Shown here piece after piece: positions 46,384-58,382 of a stretch of DNA of 62,135 nucleotides. Location of the stretch: NCBI GenBank assembly GCA_947449135.1, contig CANFQO010000012.1, positions 1 through 62,135 of the forward strand, in the 5' to 3' direction. Source of the stretch: Planctomycetaceae bacterium (GTDB lineage Bacteria > Planctomycetota > Planctomycetia > Pirellulales > UBA1268). Numbering within the stretch: position 1 is the stretch's first letter; each line of letters opens with the position of its first letter. The notes beneath the pieces are model-generated. The model saw only the letters and a program-made list of their open reading frames with translations. It ran no database searches and was not told where the DNA came from. The position numbers were made by a program, and so were the translations under genes.

Positions 46384-46661
46384 TCACTTCGTCGTGATGT
46401 CGATGTCGAAAACGGTGCCGCTCCGCGGCACGTCGCATGTCAGCGTGGAACTGCCCGTGCGATACTCCTTGGGGATTGTGATGCCCGCCAGCACCGGCGG
46501 CAGCATGACATTGGTGGTGCCCTCGTCACCGGGCAACGCAATGGACACCCCGTATATGCCTTTGGGGATGCCCTTCATGCCCGGCTTGAGGTACATCACG
46601 ACAGTCCCTGATCATTCGTGACGCCGACGCAGGGCGTCGAATCCGCTCCTTGAGGCGTGAA
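46384..46661 (-). pseudogene. 3' remnant of a transthyretin-like protein gene
   Basis: Reading on the minus strand from 46661: FTPQGADSTPCVGVTNDQG, then a stop, with the continuation MYLKPGMKGIPKGIYGVSIA, here split as KGIPKGIYGV and PPVLAGITIPKEYR, in another frame. Together these resemble the C-terminal half of planctomycete small lipoproteins with a transthyretin/carboxypeptidase-regulatory-like fold. The 5' half is missing because the 191-bp repeat begins at 46662. So the gene is both truncated and frameshifted. Confidence 0.6.
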
Positions 46662-46883
<222 letters not shown>

Positions 46884-47023
46884 GAAGGACAGCGAGTCTA
46901 ACCGATGACAACGGTCCCCGAAGGACCTTTCCCCGCGGTTGAAAAGCCGGATGCCGAGGCGTCCAATGGCACCTTCGTCTCCAGCCCCCTCGTCCCGGTC
47001 GCCCGCAGTGAAAGGCCCACCGC

Positions 47024-47644
47024 ATGCCCCATCGCACCGCTTCCCTGACAGACAACACCGCCTCGCATGTACGTGGCTGGGCAGTCCTCTCGCGGCTGTG
47101 TTTCTGCCTCACTCTGGGTGCAGCCATGATGGCACAGGGGCTATTCACCACCAGTGCCTCGGCAGCAGATCCGTTGCCAACGGTGACTGCCGTCGATCTC
47201 GGCCGGTATGCCGGCACGTGGCACGAGGTGGCGCGACTGCCGAACTGGTTTCAGCGGTCGTGCATCCTCTCCACAGCCCGCTACATCCCCCAGGCCGATG
47301 GTTCCATGGCGGTCATCAACACATGCACCAAGGCCAACTGCCGCCAGAGCTCAATCGAAGGCGTGGCCACCGCCGTGCCCTGCTCGGGCAACGCGCGGCT
47401 GCGGGTGAAGTTTGGCGGGATGGCCGCACTCGTCCCGGCATCCCGCGAAGGCAACTACTGGATCATCGCGCTCGACCAAGAGAACTACCAGTGGGCCATG
47501 GTCGGTACGCCCGATCGCCGCTTCCTCTGGATCCTCTCCCGGCAGCCCTGCCTCGACCCGCAGGTCTACGCGTGCCTGAAACAGCAGGCCTGCAGACTGG
47601 GTTTCGATGTCGGCAGCCTCGTCCGCGCGGGCGACCGGCCCTGA
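47024..47644 (+). CDS. Blc-like lipocalin
   Basis: 206 residues with a long N-terminal signal (LSRLCFCLTLGAAMMAQGL, cut near SASAAD). The lipocalin signature GRYAGTWHEVARLPNWFQ lies near residue 60, and the second conserved stretch YWIIALDQENYQWAMVGTP and LWILSRQP fits bacterial Blc. Extra cysteines (NTCTKANC, CLDP) may form disulfides. Blc-type lipocalins bind lipids at the outer membrane or in the periplasm. There is no clear lipobox, so it is probably soluble. Confidence 0.88.
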   Translation: MPHRTASLTDNTASHVRGWAVLSRLCFCLTLGAAMMAQGLFTTSASAADPLPTVTAVDLGRYAGTWHEVARLPNWFQRSCILSTARYIPQADGSMAVINTCTKANCRQSSIEGVATAVPCSGNARLRVKFGGMAALVPASREGNYWIIALDQENYQWAMVGTPDRRFLWILSRQPCLDPQVYACLKQQACRLGFDVGSLVRAGDRP

Positions 47645-47760
47645 GCCGTCGACGGCCGCGGCGACCGACGGACCATGCCAAGTGTCTGAAGGCCGATGCC
47701 GGGAATCTCCGCACTCTTGCTCACTCTTTTTGCCTGGGGGGCAGCGGTCGTCCTATCGTT

Positions 47761-47779
47761 CCCCAGAATTTTTCTGGGG
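47761..47779. repeat. Perfect hairpin upstream of the 44-residue ORF
   Basis: CCCCAGAA-TTT-TTCTGGGG, an 8-bp perfect stem with a 3-nt loop, ends 27 nt before the start of the small ORF. It could be an operator or an mRNA structure. Confidence 0.5.
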
Positions 47780-47806
47780 CAGCCATCAGTCGTCACGGAG
47801 GGCGAC

Positions 47807-47941
47807 ATGAAAAACCTGAACTGGAATTCAGCGATCCAGGCATTGGTGCTTGTCCGTCTCGGTCAGGAACTCGGCACCGACTCCCGCCTCGCTCGTGCCC
47901 TGCACGAACTCTTCGACGCGGTGCTGATGGTCTGGCGATGA
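47807..47941 (+). CDS. 44-residue small protein
   Basis: ATG 47807 has GGAGG five nt upstream, a good ribosome site. The product (MKNLNWNSAIQALVLVRLG, then a charged segment and HELFDAVLMVWR) is predicted helical with two amphipathic stretches. I do not recognise it. The strong site and absence of overlap support translation, but size leaves doubt. Confidence 0.4.
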   Translation: MKNLNWNSAIQALVLVRLGQELGTDSRLARALHELFDAVLMVWR

Positions 47942-48012
47942 GACCGCCGATGCGGTTGCGGCCTAGGCGACACACGCTCGACTTTGCCTACGTCACAATC
48001 CCACTCGGCCGC

Positions 48013-50745
48013 TCATGAGACCCACTTCATTCGCAGCAGCCACATCTTGACCCCCTGAGTCAGGACAACGTAGCACGCCAGCGAGACTGCCAAGAGAGGC
48101 CAGTAGAGCGGCGGAAGCCGCGTGAAACCGAGATATGCCCCGACCGGCGTGAATGGAATGGCGACGCCGACCGCCATCACGATCCCTGACATCACCATCA
48201 GCGGCCACGAGGGGCGGCTCTGGAGAAACGGGATCCGATTGGTGCGAATGATGTGCATGATGAGCGTCTGCGTCAGCACGCTCTCCACGAACCAGCCCGT
48301 CTGAAAAAGGCTCGCACTGTGGGCTGCAGCCTCCGGCGTGGTCATGTTCCAGCAGTTGAACACGTAGAGCATCATGGCATACGTGGTGAAGTCGAACAGC
48401 GACGAACAAGGGCCGATGAAGAGGATGAAGCGAGTGAGTTGACCTACGTCCCAGGGTCGAGGCTTCTCGACCTGCTCCGGATCCACGTCGTCGGTGGGAA
48501 TCGCGGTCTGACTGATGTCGTAGAGCAGATTGTTGGCAAGGATCTGAATCGGGGTCATCGGCAGGAACGGCACGAAGATGCTCGCTCCCAAGACGCTAAA
48601 CATGTTCCCGAAATTACTGCTCGCCCCCATGCGAACGTATTTGAGGATGTTGGCAAACACGTTGCGTCCCTCCACGACGCCCGCCTCTAAGACAAGCAGC
48701 GACTTTTCCAGCAGGATCAGGTCGGCTGACGCCTTCGCGATGTCGACGGCCGTGTCGACACTGATCCCGACGTCGGCGGCCCGAAGCGCCGCTGCATCGT
48801 TGATGCCGTCCCCCATGAACCCAACGGTGTGATCGCGTGACTGCAACGCCCTGATGATGCGTTGCTTGTGGGCAGGCGAGACACGGGCAAACAGCGTCGT
48901 CTTCTTCACGGCCTCGGCCAGTTGGTCATCGCTCATGGCCTCGAGGTCCTGTCCGAGGAGCACATGATCCGTCGCGAGCCCCACCTCTTTGCAGATTTTC
49001 CGGGCGACCAAGTCATTGTCGCCAGTGAGCACCTTGACCTCCACGCCACGGCTCTGGAGCGACGTGATCGCCGCGGTGGCCGTCTCCTTGGGCGGATCGA
49101 GAAAGGCGACGTAGCCGGTGAGAATCAGGTCGGATTCATCGGCCTGAGAGTAGGGGGTGTCGTCGCCGGCGACGACACCGCGAGGGACGATTTCCTTGCA
49201 CGCAATGGCCAGCACCCGAAAGCCGTCGGCCGAGAGCCGTTCGTACTCCGTCTTCAGGTTGTCGATATGGGCGTGATCCATCGGGTGGAGCACGCCATCG
49301 AGCGTGAAGGCCAAGCACCGCGGAAAGATCGCCTCCGGGGCCCCTTTGCTGATGACGAGATCCTTGCCCTCCGGCGTTCGCACCACGACCGACATGATCC
49401 GGCGCTGAAAGTCGAAGGGGATTTCGTCGACCTTCGTGTACTCAGGAATCTGCGCATGCGCATGGGTTTCGGTATGCGCAAGCACGGCTCGATCCAGGAC
49501 ATTTTTCAGGCCGGTCTGGAAGTGGCTGTTGATGTAGGCCAGCGCCAACACCCGCTCATTCTCCTGCAGCGCCACATCGCAGTGTCTTTCAAGAATCACC
49601 CGGTCCATCGTCAACGTGCCGGTTTTATCGGTACAGAGCACGTCCATGGCCCCGAGGTTCTGGATCGCGTTCAGCCGCTTCACGATCACCTTCTTCCGGC
49701 TCATGCTGATCGCCCCTTTCGACAGGCAGACTGCCACCACCATGGGCAGCATCTCCGGCGTCAGACCGACCGCCACCGCGATGGCAAAGAAGAAGGCCTC
49801 ACGCCAGTTGCCTTTGGTGACACCATTGATGACGAACACCAGGGGAACCATCACCAGCACGAACCGGAGAATCAGCCACGTGAACTCCGCGATACCCTTA
49901 TCAAAGGATGTCGGCGGCTCCTGTTCCGTGAGGGATCCCGCCATACCACCCAGATACGTCTCTTTCCCTGTGGCAATCACCACCGCCGTACCGGACCCGC
50001 TCTCCACGCTGGTGCCCAGGAAGGCGACACTCGCAAACTCGACCGGTGTTGCGGCCGAGGGATTTGTTTCCACCGCAAACTTCTCGACGGGAAAACTCTC
50101 CCCAGTCAGCGAACTCTGATTCACGAACAAATCTTTGGCTGCGACCAAGCGGCAATCGGCTGGGATCATGTCCCCTGCCGCCAAGGCCACCACGTCACCG
50201 GGCACCAGTTGTGCCATCAGTATTTCCCGAGGCTTACCGCCACGGATGACCGTGGCCATGACGGAAATCATCGCCTTGAGCTTGGACGCCGCGTTGTCGG
50301 CCCTCGCCTCCTGAACGCATTTCAGCCCGGCGCCCAGAGCGACCATCAGCGACATCATGGTGCCGGCACGGACATCACCGGTGGCGAATGACACGCTGGC
50401 TAGCACGATCAGCAGGAGCACGAGCGGGTTGAGAACCGCGTGCGCAAACAGCGTGAAGATCCCCACCCGCTGGTCCTTCCCCAGCACGTTCGGGCCATAC
50501 TCGACAAGCCTCGCTTCCGCATCCTCATCGACGAGCCCTTCCGGACCGGTCTTCAATCGTCGATAGAGGCTGGCAACATCTGCCGCGGCGGATTCAACCA
50601 CGACCAACGAGATCTTGACCCGCTGTCGCTCGTGTTGGATTCCTGCAGTGAGATGCTTGGGGATCAAGGCTGCCACCCATGATGACGCGGCACGCCCCAG
50701 CAGCGCGCATCCACAGTATCCCCGGCCCACGTCCCCGTCATGCAT
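48013..50745 (-). CDS. mgtA: MgtA-type magnesium P-type ATPase
   Basis: 910 residues; AGGA lies 8 nt before the ATG at 50745. Class IIIB P-type ATPase: the actuator-domain loop SSLTGESFPVEK, the membrane motif GLTPEMLPMVV, the phosphorylation site CTDKTGTLTMD, and the hinge TGDNDLVARK and MGDGINDAAALRAADVG are all intact. About ten membrane helices are expected. It imports Mg2+ into the cytoplasm under low magnesium. The 230-bp region to the divergent antiporter could hold regulation, but I saw no recognised Mg-sensing leader. Confidence 0.93.
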   Translation of the reverse strand: MHDGDVGRGYCGCALLGRAASSWVAALIPKHLTAGIQHERQRVKISLVVVESAAADVASLYRRLKTGPEGLVDEDAEARLVEYGPNVLGKDQRVGIFTLFAHAVLNPLVLLLIVLASVSFATGDVRAGTMMSLMVALGAGLKCVQEARADNAASKLKAMISVMATVIRGGKPREILMAQLVPGDVVALAAGDMIPADCRLVAAKDLFVNQSSLTGESFPVEKFAVETNPSAATPVEFASVAFLGTSVESGSGTAVVIATGKETYLGGMAGSLTEQEPPTSFDKGIAEFTWLILRFVLVMVPLVFVINGVTKGNWREAFFFAIAVAVGLTPEMLPMVVAVCLSKGAISMSRKKVIVKRLNAIQNLGAMDVLCTDKTGTLTMDRVILERHCDVALQENERVLALAYINSHFQTGLKNVLDRAVLAHTETHAHAQIPEYTKVDEIPFDFQRRIMSVVVRTPEGKDLVISKGAPEAIFPRCLAFTLDGVLHPMDHAHIDNLKTEYERLSADGFRVLAIACKEIVPRGVVAGDDTPYSQADESDLILTGYVAFLDPPKETATAAITSLQSRGVEVKVLTGDNDLVARKICKEVGLATDHVLLGQDLEAMSDDQLAEAVKKTTLFARVSPAHKQRIIRALQSRDHTVGFMGDGINDAAALRAADVGISVDTAVDIAKASADLILLEKSLLVLEAGVVEGRNVFANILKYVRMGASSNFGNMFSVLGASIFVPFLPMTPIQILANNLLYDISQTAIPTDDVDPEQVEKPRPWDVGQLTRFILFIGPCSSLFDFTTYAMMLYVFNCWNMTTPEAAAHSASLFQTGWFVESVLTQTLIMHIIRTNRIPFLQSRPSWPLMVMSGIVMAVGVAIPFTPVGAYLGFTRLPPLYWPLLAVSLACYVVLTQGVKMWLLRMKWVS

Positions 50746-50975
50746 CAGGCGTTCCTACAACGGTGGACCAATGAAACTCTAGCAGATGGGCATGCCCAGT
50801 GAGGCGGCCCCAACTGTCTGTGCCACGCAGCGACTGAAGGACCGTAGACACTTGCGCACACTGCTGGCGGGGCGGCCGCGACACTGTTAGATTTCCGGCG
50901 ACAATCACGTGCGGAAGCAGTTGTGCCCGACGGCTGCTATCCCTTCCCGGTCCGGCACACCCGTGAGTCTCCGCC

Positions 50976-52679
50976 GTGCATGAAGTCGATCTCATCCTCA
51001 CGCTCACCGGCGGCCTGACTGCGGCGCTCATTCTTGGCTACATCACGCAGCAGTTGCGGCTGTCGCCTATCGTCGGCTACCTCCTCGCCGGAATCGCCGT
51101 GGGGCCGCACACACCCGGCTTCGAGGCCGATGGCACGATCGCCCAGCAGTTGGCGGAAGTGGGCGTCATCCTGCTGTTGTTCGGGGTGGGGCTCAACTTC
51201 CACATCCGCGAACTGCTGGCGGTGAAACAGGTGGCAATCCCCGGCGCCCTCGTCGCCAGCAGCGTCGCCACCGGCCTCGGTCTGGCCGTGGCGCGGCTGC
51301 ACGGCTACGGCTGGGCTACCGGGCTCGTGTTTGGCAGTGCCATCTCCGTGGCCAGCACCGTCGTGCTGATTCGCGTGCTGTCCGACAACCGCGATCTGCA
51401 CACCCGCGCGGGGCATATTGCCGTGGGCTGGGTGGTCGTGGAAGACATGCTCACGGTTGCCGCATTGGTGGTGCTCCCGGCGCTGCTGGGCGGAGAAGCG
51501 GTGGGTCTGCAGGCCGTGGCTCTGGCCCTGGGCACCGCGGGGCTCAAGATCGCTGCGCTCGTCGCCGTCATCATGCTGGCAGGCGGACGCTTGATCCCCT
51601 GGGTGTTGGAGGGCATCGCCGCGACCCGCTCGCGGGAGCTCTTCACGCTCGCAGTGCTCGTGATCGCGCTCGGGATCGCCGTCGGAAGCGCCAAGCTCTT
51701 TGGCGTCTCCATGGCAATGGGGGCCTTTCTGGCAGGCATGATCGTCGGACGCAGCGAGTTTGGGCTGCGGGCCGCCTCTGAGGCACTGCCGATGCGGGAT
51801 GCGTTCGCCGTGCTGTTCTTCGTGTCGGTCGGAATGCTCTTTAACCCCAGCACTCTCCTCACATCACCAGGGCTGCTGGCGGCCACCGTGGCCATCGTGC
51901 TGCTTGCCAAGCCCCTCACGATCTGGGCCGCGGTGCTGCTGTTGGGCTACCCGCTGCAGGTCGCGGTGAGCGTCGCCGTTTCTCTGGCCCAGATTGGCGA
52001 GTTCTCCTTCATCCTGGCGACGCTTGGCAGGCAGTTGGGCGTGCTGCCGGACGAGGCAATCAACACACTCGTCGCCGCCGCCATCGTGTCGATCACGCTC
52101 AACCCGCTTCTCTATCGGCTGATCGGGCCCTTGGAACACTGGCTCACCCGTCACGGACATACAACCGTCGCCGATGACAATGCGGTTGGACACGAGGCAG
52201 CGACGCCCAGCCATCGGGCCATCGTGGTGGGCTATGGGCCGGTGGGGCAGACCGTGACCCAACTCCTCCTCGACAACGAGATCACGCCAACCGTGATCGA
52301 GCTGAATCTCGACACCGTCCGACGGCTGAAGGCTTTCGACGTGCAGGCTCTCTACGGCGACGCTACGTGTCCTGAGATCCTCGTGGAGGCGGGCATCAAA
52401 GGGGCCGACAACCTGATCCTGACGAGTGGCACCAGCCGCGTCGACGAGGAGATCGTGCGGCAGGCCAAGGAGCTCAATCCCGACGTCGCAATCCTGGCGC
52501 GCTCGCAATACGTCCGCGACCTGCCGAAGCTGCATCGGGCGGGCGCGGAGGATGTCTTTTCTGCCGAAGGCGAGGTGGCGCTCGCCTTCACCATGCGGAT
52601 TCTGGAGCGGCTTGGCGCGACGGGCGAGCAGATCGACCGCGAACGCGCCCGCGTCGAGGCCACCTTCCGCAACGGGTGA
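50976..52679 (+). CDS. KefB/YbaL-like cation:proton antiporter
   Basis: 567 residues from a GTG at 50976. The first 390 residues form a CPA2 Na+/H+ exchanger domain of about 12 helices, with LSPIVGYLLAGIAVGPHTPG and LLLFGVGLNF, SVASTVVLIRVL and AQIGEFSFIL motifs. The C-terminal 170 residues are an RCK/TrkA-N domain with a nucleotide loop GYGPVGQTVTQLLLDN and DATCPEILVEAGI. It is predicted to export K+ or Na+ for H+ and be controlled by NAD(H). It lies back to back with mgtA, which suggests a cation-homeostasis pair, though this is inference. Confidence 0.88.
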   Translation: MHEVDLILTLTGGLTAALILGYITQQLRLSPIVGYLLAGIAVGPHTPGFEADGTIAQQLAEVGVILLLFGVGLNFHIRELLAVKQVAIPGALVASSVATGLGLAVARLHGYGWATGLVFGSAISVASTVVLIRVLSDNRDLHTRAGHIAVGWVVVEDMLTVAALVVLPALLGGEAVGLQAVALALGTAGLKIAALVAVIMLAGGRLIPWVLEGIAATRSRELFTLAVLVIALGIAVGSAKLFGVSMAMGAFLAGMIVGRSEFGLRAASEALPMRDAFAVLFFVSVGMLFNPSTLLTSPGLLAATVAIVLLAKPLTIWAAVLLLGYPLQVAVSVAVSLAQIGEFSFILATLGRQLGVLPDEAINTLVAAAIVSITLNPLLYRLIGPLEHWLTRHGHTTVADDNAVGHEAATPSHRAIVVGYGPVGQTVTQLLLDNEITPTVIELNLDTVRRLKAFDVQALYGDATCPEILVEAGIKGADNLILTSGTSRVDEEIVRQAKELNPDVAILARSQYVRDLPKLHRAGAEDVFSAEGEVALAFTMRILERLGATGEQIDRERARVEATFRNG

Positions 52680-52683
52680 CCAC

Positions 52684-55323
<2,640 letters not shown>

Positions 55324-55530
55324 GCGCATCGCCTTCTCACGTGAAATAGGTCGTTGTGAAACCGGATCAGTATCGCCACAGAAGTCCCGAGGCACAAACG
55401 GCGTGGCATGGATGGCGGGCGAACAGCCCCGCTAGGGTGCGGAGTTGCAGGTGCTGCGCCACCGGCATTATTCTCCCTGAAGGGCTGGTACGACAGACGC
55501 ACGCTCACATTCGCATCCTGGGGACCGATC

Positions 55531-56331
55531 ATGGCTGGCACACTCTGCAGACTTCCACTGACCGTTCTGACTGGTGCCCTCTTGGCACTCCTCTGCATGA
55601 TCGGTGTGGCTACCACACCCGTCACCCTTGCCGAGGCGCCAGCCGCCGCTGCCACGACCGCGCCGCCGGAGCCGGCTAATATGCAGACGCTCTTCGACGG
55701 CAAGGATCTCGATGGCTGGAATGGCGATCCCCAGCTCTGGAGCGTGAAGGACGGCGTGATCCATGGCGAGACCACACTCGAGACGCCGACCCAGGGGAAC
55801 ACGTTTCTGATCTGGACGGGCGGCGAGGTCGCAGACTTTGACCTGCGGCTTTCCTTCCGCTGTTCTGCGACCAACAACTCCGGCATTCAATACCGCTCAC
55901 GGCATATCACCGACAGGCCGACGAAGAACAAATGGCAGGTCCGCGGCTACCAGCACGAGCTTCGTAACGAGGAGACATTTCCGAACGTGTCGGGCTTCAT
56001 CTACGACGAAGGGGGCGGACAGGACGGGCGGGCTCGGATCTGCCAGGCGGGCGAGCAGGCCACCTGGGAGGCCGAGGGGGGCAAAAAACTGGTGGCGACG
56101 CTGATCGACCAGGAAGCCTTCAAGGATCTGATGAAGGTCGATGACTGGAACGACGTCGTGATCCGCGCCGAGGGCAACCAGATCCGCCACTATTTGAACG
56201 GCCGACTGATCCTCGACTTCACCGACAACGATCCCACGCGGGCGCTGTCCAAGGGCATCGTGGCCCTGCAGCTCCATCAAGGCAAACCGATGTGGGCGGA
56301 ATTCCGCAACATCCGCCTCAAGAGCTTGTGA
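55531..56331 (+). CDS. Exported DUF1080 (3-keto-disaccharide hydrolase-type) protein
   Basis: 266 residues from the ATG at 55531, with GGGGA upstream. A signal peptide spans residues 1-34 (LTGALLALLCMIGVATTPVTL). The body is a DUF1080 jelly roll: LFDGKDLDGWNGDPQLWSVK near the start, NSGIQYRSRH, and WNDVVIRAEGNQIRHYLNG near the end, all standard. Some members hydrolyse 3-keto-glycosides. Overlapping start codons link it to the next gene. Confidence 0.87.
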   Translation: MAGTLCRLPLTVLTGALLALLCMIGVATTPVTLAEAPAAAATTAPPEPANMQTLFDGKDLDGWNGDPQLWSVKDGVIHGETTLETPTQGNTFLIWTGGEVADFDLRLSFRCSATNNSGIQYRSRHITDRPTKNKWQVRGYQHELRNEETFPNVSGFIYDEGGGQDGRARICQAGEQATWEAEGGKKLVATLIDQEAFKDLMKVDDWNDVVIRAEGNQIRHYLNGRLILDFTDNDPTRALSKGIVALQLHQGKPMWAEFRNIRLKSL

Positions 56332-56912
56332 TCACCCCGACTCAGTCACCCTCCCGATTCCGCGGTTTCATTCGAGCCTTGCAGCTCCGCTGCCCGTGGT
56401 GCGGCAGCGGCCCGCTGTTCCGCGGTTTATTCAGGATGCACGAGGCCTGTCCGCACTGCGGCTTCTCCTACACGCGGGAGCCGGGCTTCTATCTCGGGTC
56501 GATCTATCTGAACTACGGGGCCACGGTGATCCTCACTGGCTCGCTCTATGCGCTGCTCGTGATGGGCCTGGGCTTCTCGAACGACACAACGCTGACCATC
56601 TGCCTCACCGCCGCCGTCCTGTGTCCGATTCTCTTCTTCCGGCACGCGCGGAGCTTTCTGCTCGCGCTCGACAGCTCCGTCAATCAGGATCAGGCCCGAA
56701 GCGAGGAAGAGGCCTACGCCGATGCCACGCCGACTGCGACCCTCTCCACCGGCAAGCTGGCCTCGCTCGCTTCCGACGACGGCCGAGCAGGCTGCGTGAT
56801 GGGGATGGCTCTTGCGGCGATCCTGCTCTTCGGCCTTGGTATGGCAGCGGTCACCCTCTATTTCGCAACCACCGGCAGCACGACGATGGAGGATGGCGAC
56901 GGGTTGGAGTGA
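56328..56912 (+). CDS. DUF983 small membrane protein
   Basis: 194 residues from the GTG at 56328, which overlaps the DUF1080 stop by 4 nt (GTGA). An N-terminal zinc ribbon (LRCPWCGSGPLFRGLF and CPHCGFSYTREPGFYLG) is followed by two membrane helices (ILTGSLYALLVMGLGF and a second), fitting DUF983, and a further C-terminal helix (GMALAAILLFGLGMAAV) that is outside the usual 120-residue family. The function is unknown. Confidence 0.8.
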   Translation: MITPTQSPSRFRGFIRALQLRCPWCGSGPLFRGLFRMHEACPHCGFSYTREPGFYLGSIYLNYGATVILTGSLYALLVMGLGFSNDTTLTICLTAAVLCPILFFRHARSFLLALDSSVNQDQARSEEEAYADATPTATLSTGKLASLASDDGRAGCVMGMALAAILLFGLGMAAVTLYFATTGSTTMEDGDGLE

Positions 56913-57024
56913 GCCGTGGCGACGCGGCCGAGACTTTCCAGACCGGCCGACCCCGGCGCCGCGATAGAATCCTGGCCGCGTCTTTTCCAGGCTGTCATCC
57001 GCACTCATTCACCCGGGGGGCTCC

Positions 57025-58077
57025 ATGCGTCTTTCCTGTCGTGCCGCGTTCGTGCTGCTCATCACGCTCGTGGCCACCAGCCTTGGCCGCTCGACCAGGG
57101 CCGCGGAGCATGGCCCCGATCTGCTCCCCACCGTCGGCTCGATCGAACGGCTCGACCCGCGGCTCGATGCCCTCGTGCCCAAAAACGTAACGATCGAGGT
57201 GCTCGCCATGGGCTTTGAGTGGGCCGAGGGCCCTGTCTGGGTGCCGGATGCCAAGGGCGGTCTGCCCGCCGGCTCGCTCCTCTTCAGCGACATTCCCCGA
57301 AACCGCGTCCACTGCTGGAAGGCGAGCGAAGGCCTGAGCGTGTTTCTCGAGCCCGCTGGCTTCACTGGCGTCTCCGCCTACGGCAAGGAACGCGGCTCCA
57401 ACGGCCTCACGCTCGACCGCGAGGGCCGGCTCATCTCCTGTGAACACGGCGACCGCCGCGTGAGTCGGCTCGAACCGGAAGGTGGCAAGCGAACACTCGC
57501 CGACGCCTGGCAGGGCAAGCGGTTCAATAGCCCCAACGACGCGGCCGTGCACTCCTCTGGCGCGATCTATTTCACCGACCCACCCTACGGCCTGCCCAAG
57601 GGCGCCGACGACCCGCGCCGCGAACTCGACTTCTGCGGCGTCTACCGCGTCGCCCCCGATGGCACCGTCACGCTCCTCACGAAGACGATGACGCGGCCCA
57701 ATGGGATAGGATTCTCACCCGATGAGCGAAAGCTCTACGTCGCCCAGTCTGATCCACGGGCACCGCTCTGGAAGGTTTTTAATGTGCAGGCGGATGGCAC
57801 GCTCGACGAGGGTCGGACGTTTTTTGACGCGTCCGCGATGCTCACGACGCGAAAGGGACTCCCCGACGGACTGTCGGTCGATGCGGCCGGCAATCTCTTC
57901 GCCACCGGCCCGGGTGGCGTGCTCGTGTTTGCCGCCGACGGCACGCACCTGGGCACATTCCTCACCGGTCAGGCCACAGCCAACTGCTGCTTCGGCGATG
58001 ATGGGCAGACGCTCTTCATCACGGCCGACTCCCTCCTCTGCCGCGTCCGCCTCACCACCAGTGACAAAAAGCCCTGA
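57025..58077 (+). CDS. Exported SMP-30/gluconolactonase
   Basis: 350 residues with a signal peptide (residues 1-27, ending TRAAE). The six-bladed SMP-30 propeller shows the metal ligands in order: Glu in WAEGPVW, Asn in FNSPNDAAV, Asn in RPNGIGFS and Asp in LPDGLSVD. These enzymes hydrolyse sugar lactones such as gluconolactone. Sugar-acid chemistry fits the nearby dehydrogenase-like and DUF1080 genes, though they are not in one operon. The final codons lie within a dispersed repeat (58067-58115). Confidence 0.88.
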   Translation: MRLSCRAAFVLLITLVATSLGRSTRAAEHGPDLLPTVGSIERLDPRLDALVPKNVTIEVLAMGFEWAEGPVWVPDAKGGLPAGSLLFSDIPRNRVHCWKASEGLSVFLEPAGFTGVSAYGKERGSNGLTLDREGRLISCEHGDRRVSRLEPEGGKRTLADAWQGKRFNSPNDAAVHSSGAIYFTDPPYGLPKGADDPRRELDFCGVYRVAPDGTVTLLTKTMTRPNGIGFSPDERKLYVAQSDPRAPLWKVFNVQADGTLDEGRTFFDASAMLTTRKGLPDGLSVDAAGNLFATGPGGVLVFAADGTHLGTFLTGQATANCCFGDDGQTLFITADSLLCRVRLTTSDKKP

Positions 58078-58115
58078 GCGGAAGCGACGGGACTCCGGGG
58101 ATGAACGCCAAACCG
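58067..58115. repeat. 49-bp dispersed repeat, copy A
   Basis: Matches nt 58268-58316 with two substitutions (offset 201). Its first 11 nt include the last codons and the TGA of the lactonase gene. Confidence 0.85.
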
Positions 58116-58198
58116 GCTATCCTTTGCGAATAGGCTGACAAATGAATGCCTCTTCGGTGCCTTGAATTGTCGACCTGGAACCAACGCCCACCCGGTGT

Positions 58199-58218
58199 CC
58201 CCCGGCTTCCGCCGGGGG
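58199..58218 (+). terminator. REP-like hairpin, possible terminator
   Basis: CCCCCGGC-TTCC-GCCGGGGG, a perfect 8-bp stem, followed by CTTTTATT. It lies 122 nt past the lactonase stop. It may end transcription or be part of the REP-like repeat pair. Confidence 0.6.
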
Positions 58219-58267
58219 CTTTTATTCAACGAATACATATCGTTGAACGATTGCGTCACCCACAAAT

Positions 58268-58316
58268 AAAAGCCCTGAGCGGAAGCGACGGGACTCCGGG
58301 AATGAACACCAAACCG
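58268..58316. repeat. 49-bp dispersed repeat, copy B
   Basis: Second copy of the 58067-58115 sequence, same orientation, two substitutions. Confidence 0.85.
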
Positions 58317-58382
58317 TTTGCCACTCGCACCAGCTTCCACTGACTGCCGGGCACGACGTCGTGTTTCGCGTGAAGACAGAAG

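Larger units (their letters stand above)
58078..58382. other. Intergenic repeat region
   Basis: 305 bp without a gene, made mostly of two copies of a 49-bp repeat and a G/C-rich hairpin between them. It resembles small REP-type intergenic elements. Confidence 0.6.

Noticed and set aside
50746-50975. A magnesium-sensing leader upstream of mgtA
   Set aside because: No recognisable M-box or short proline-rich leader peptide was found by eye.
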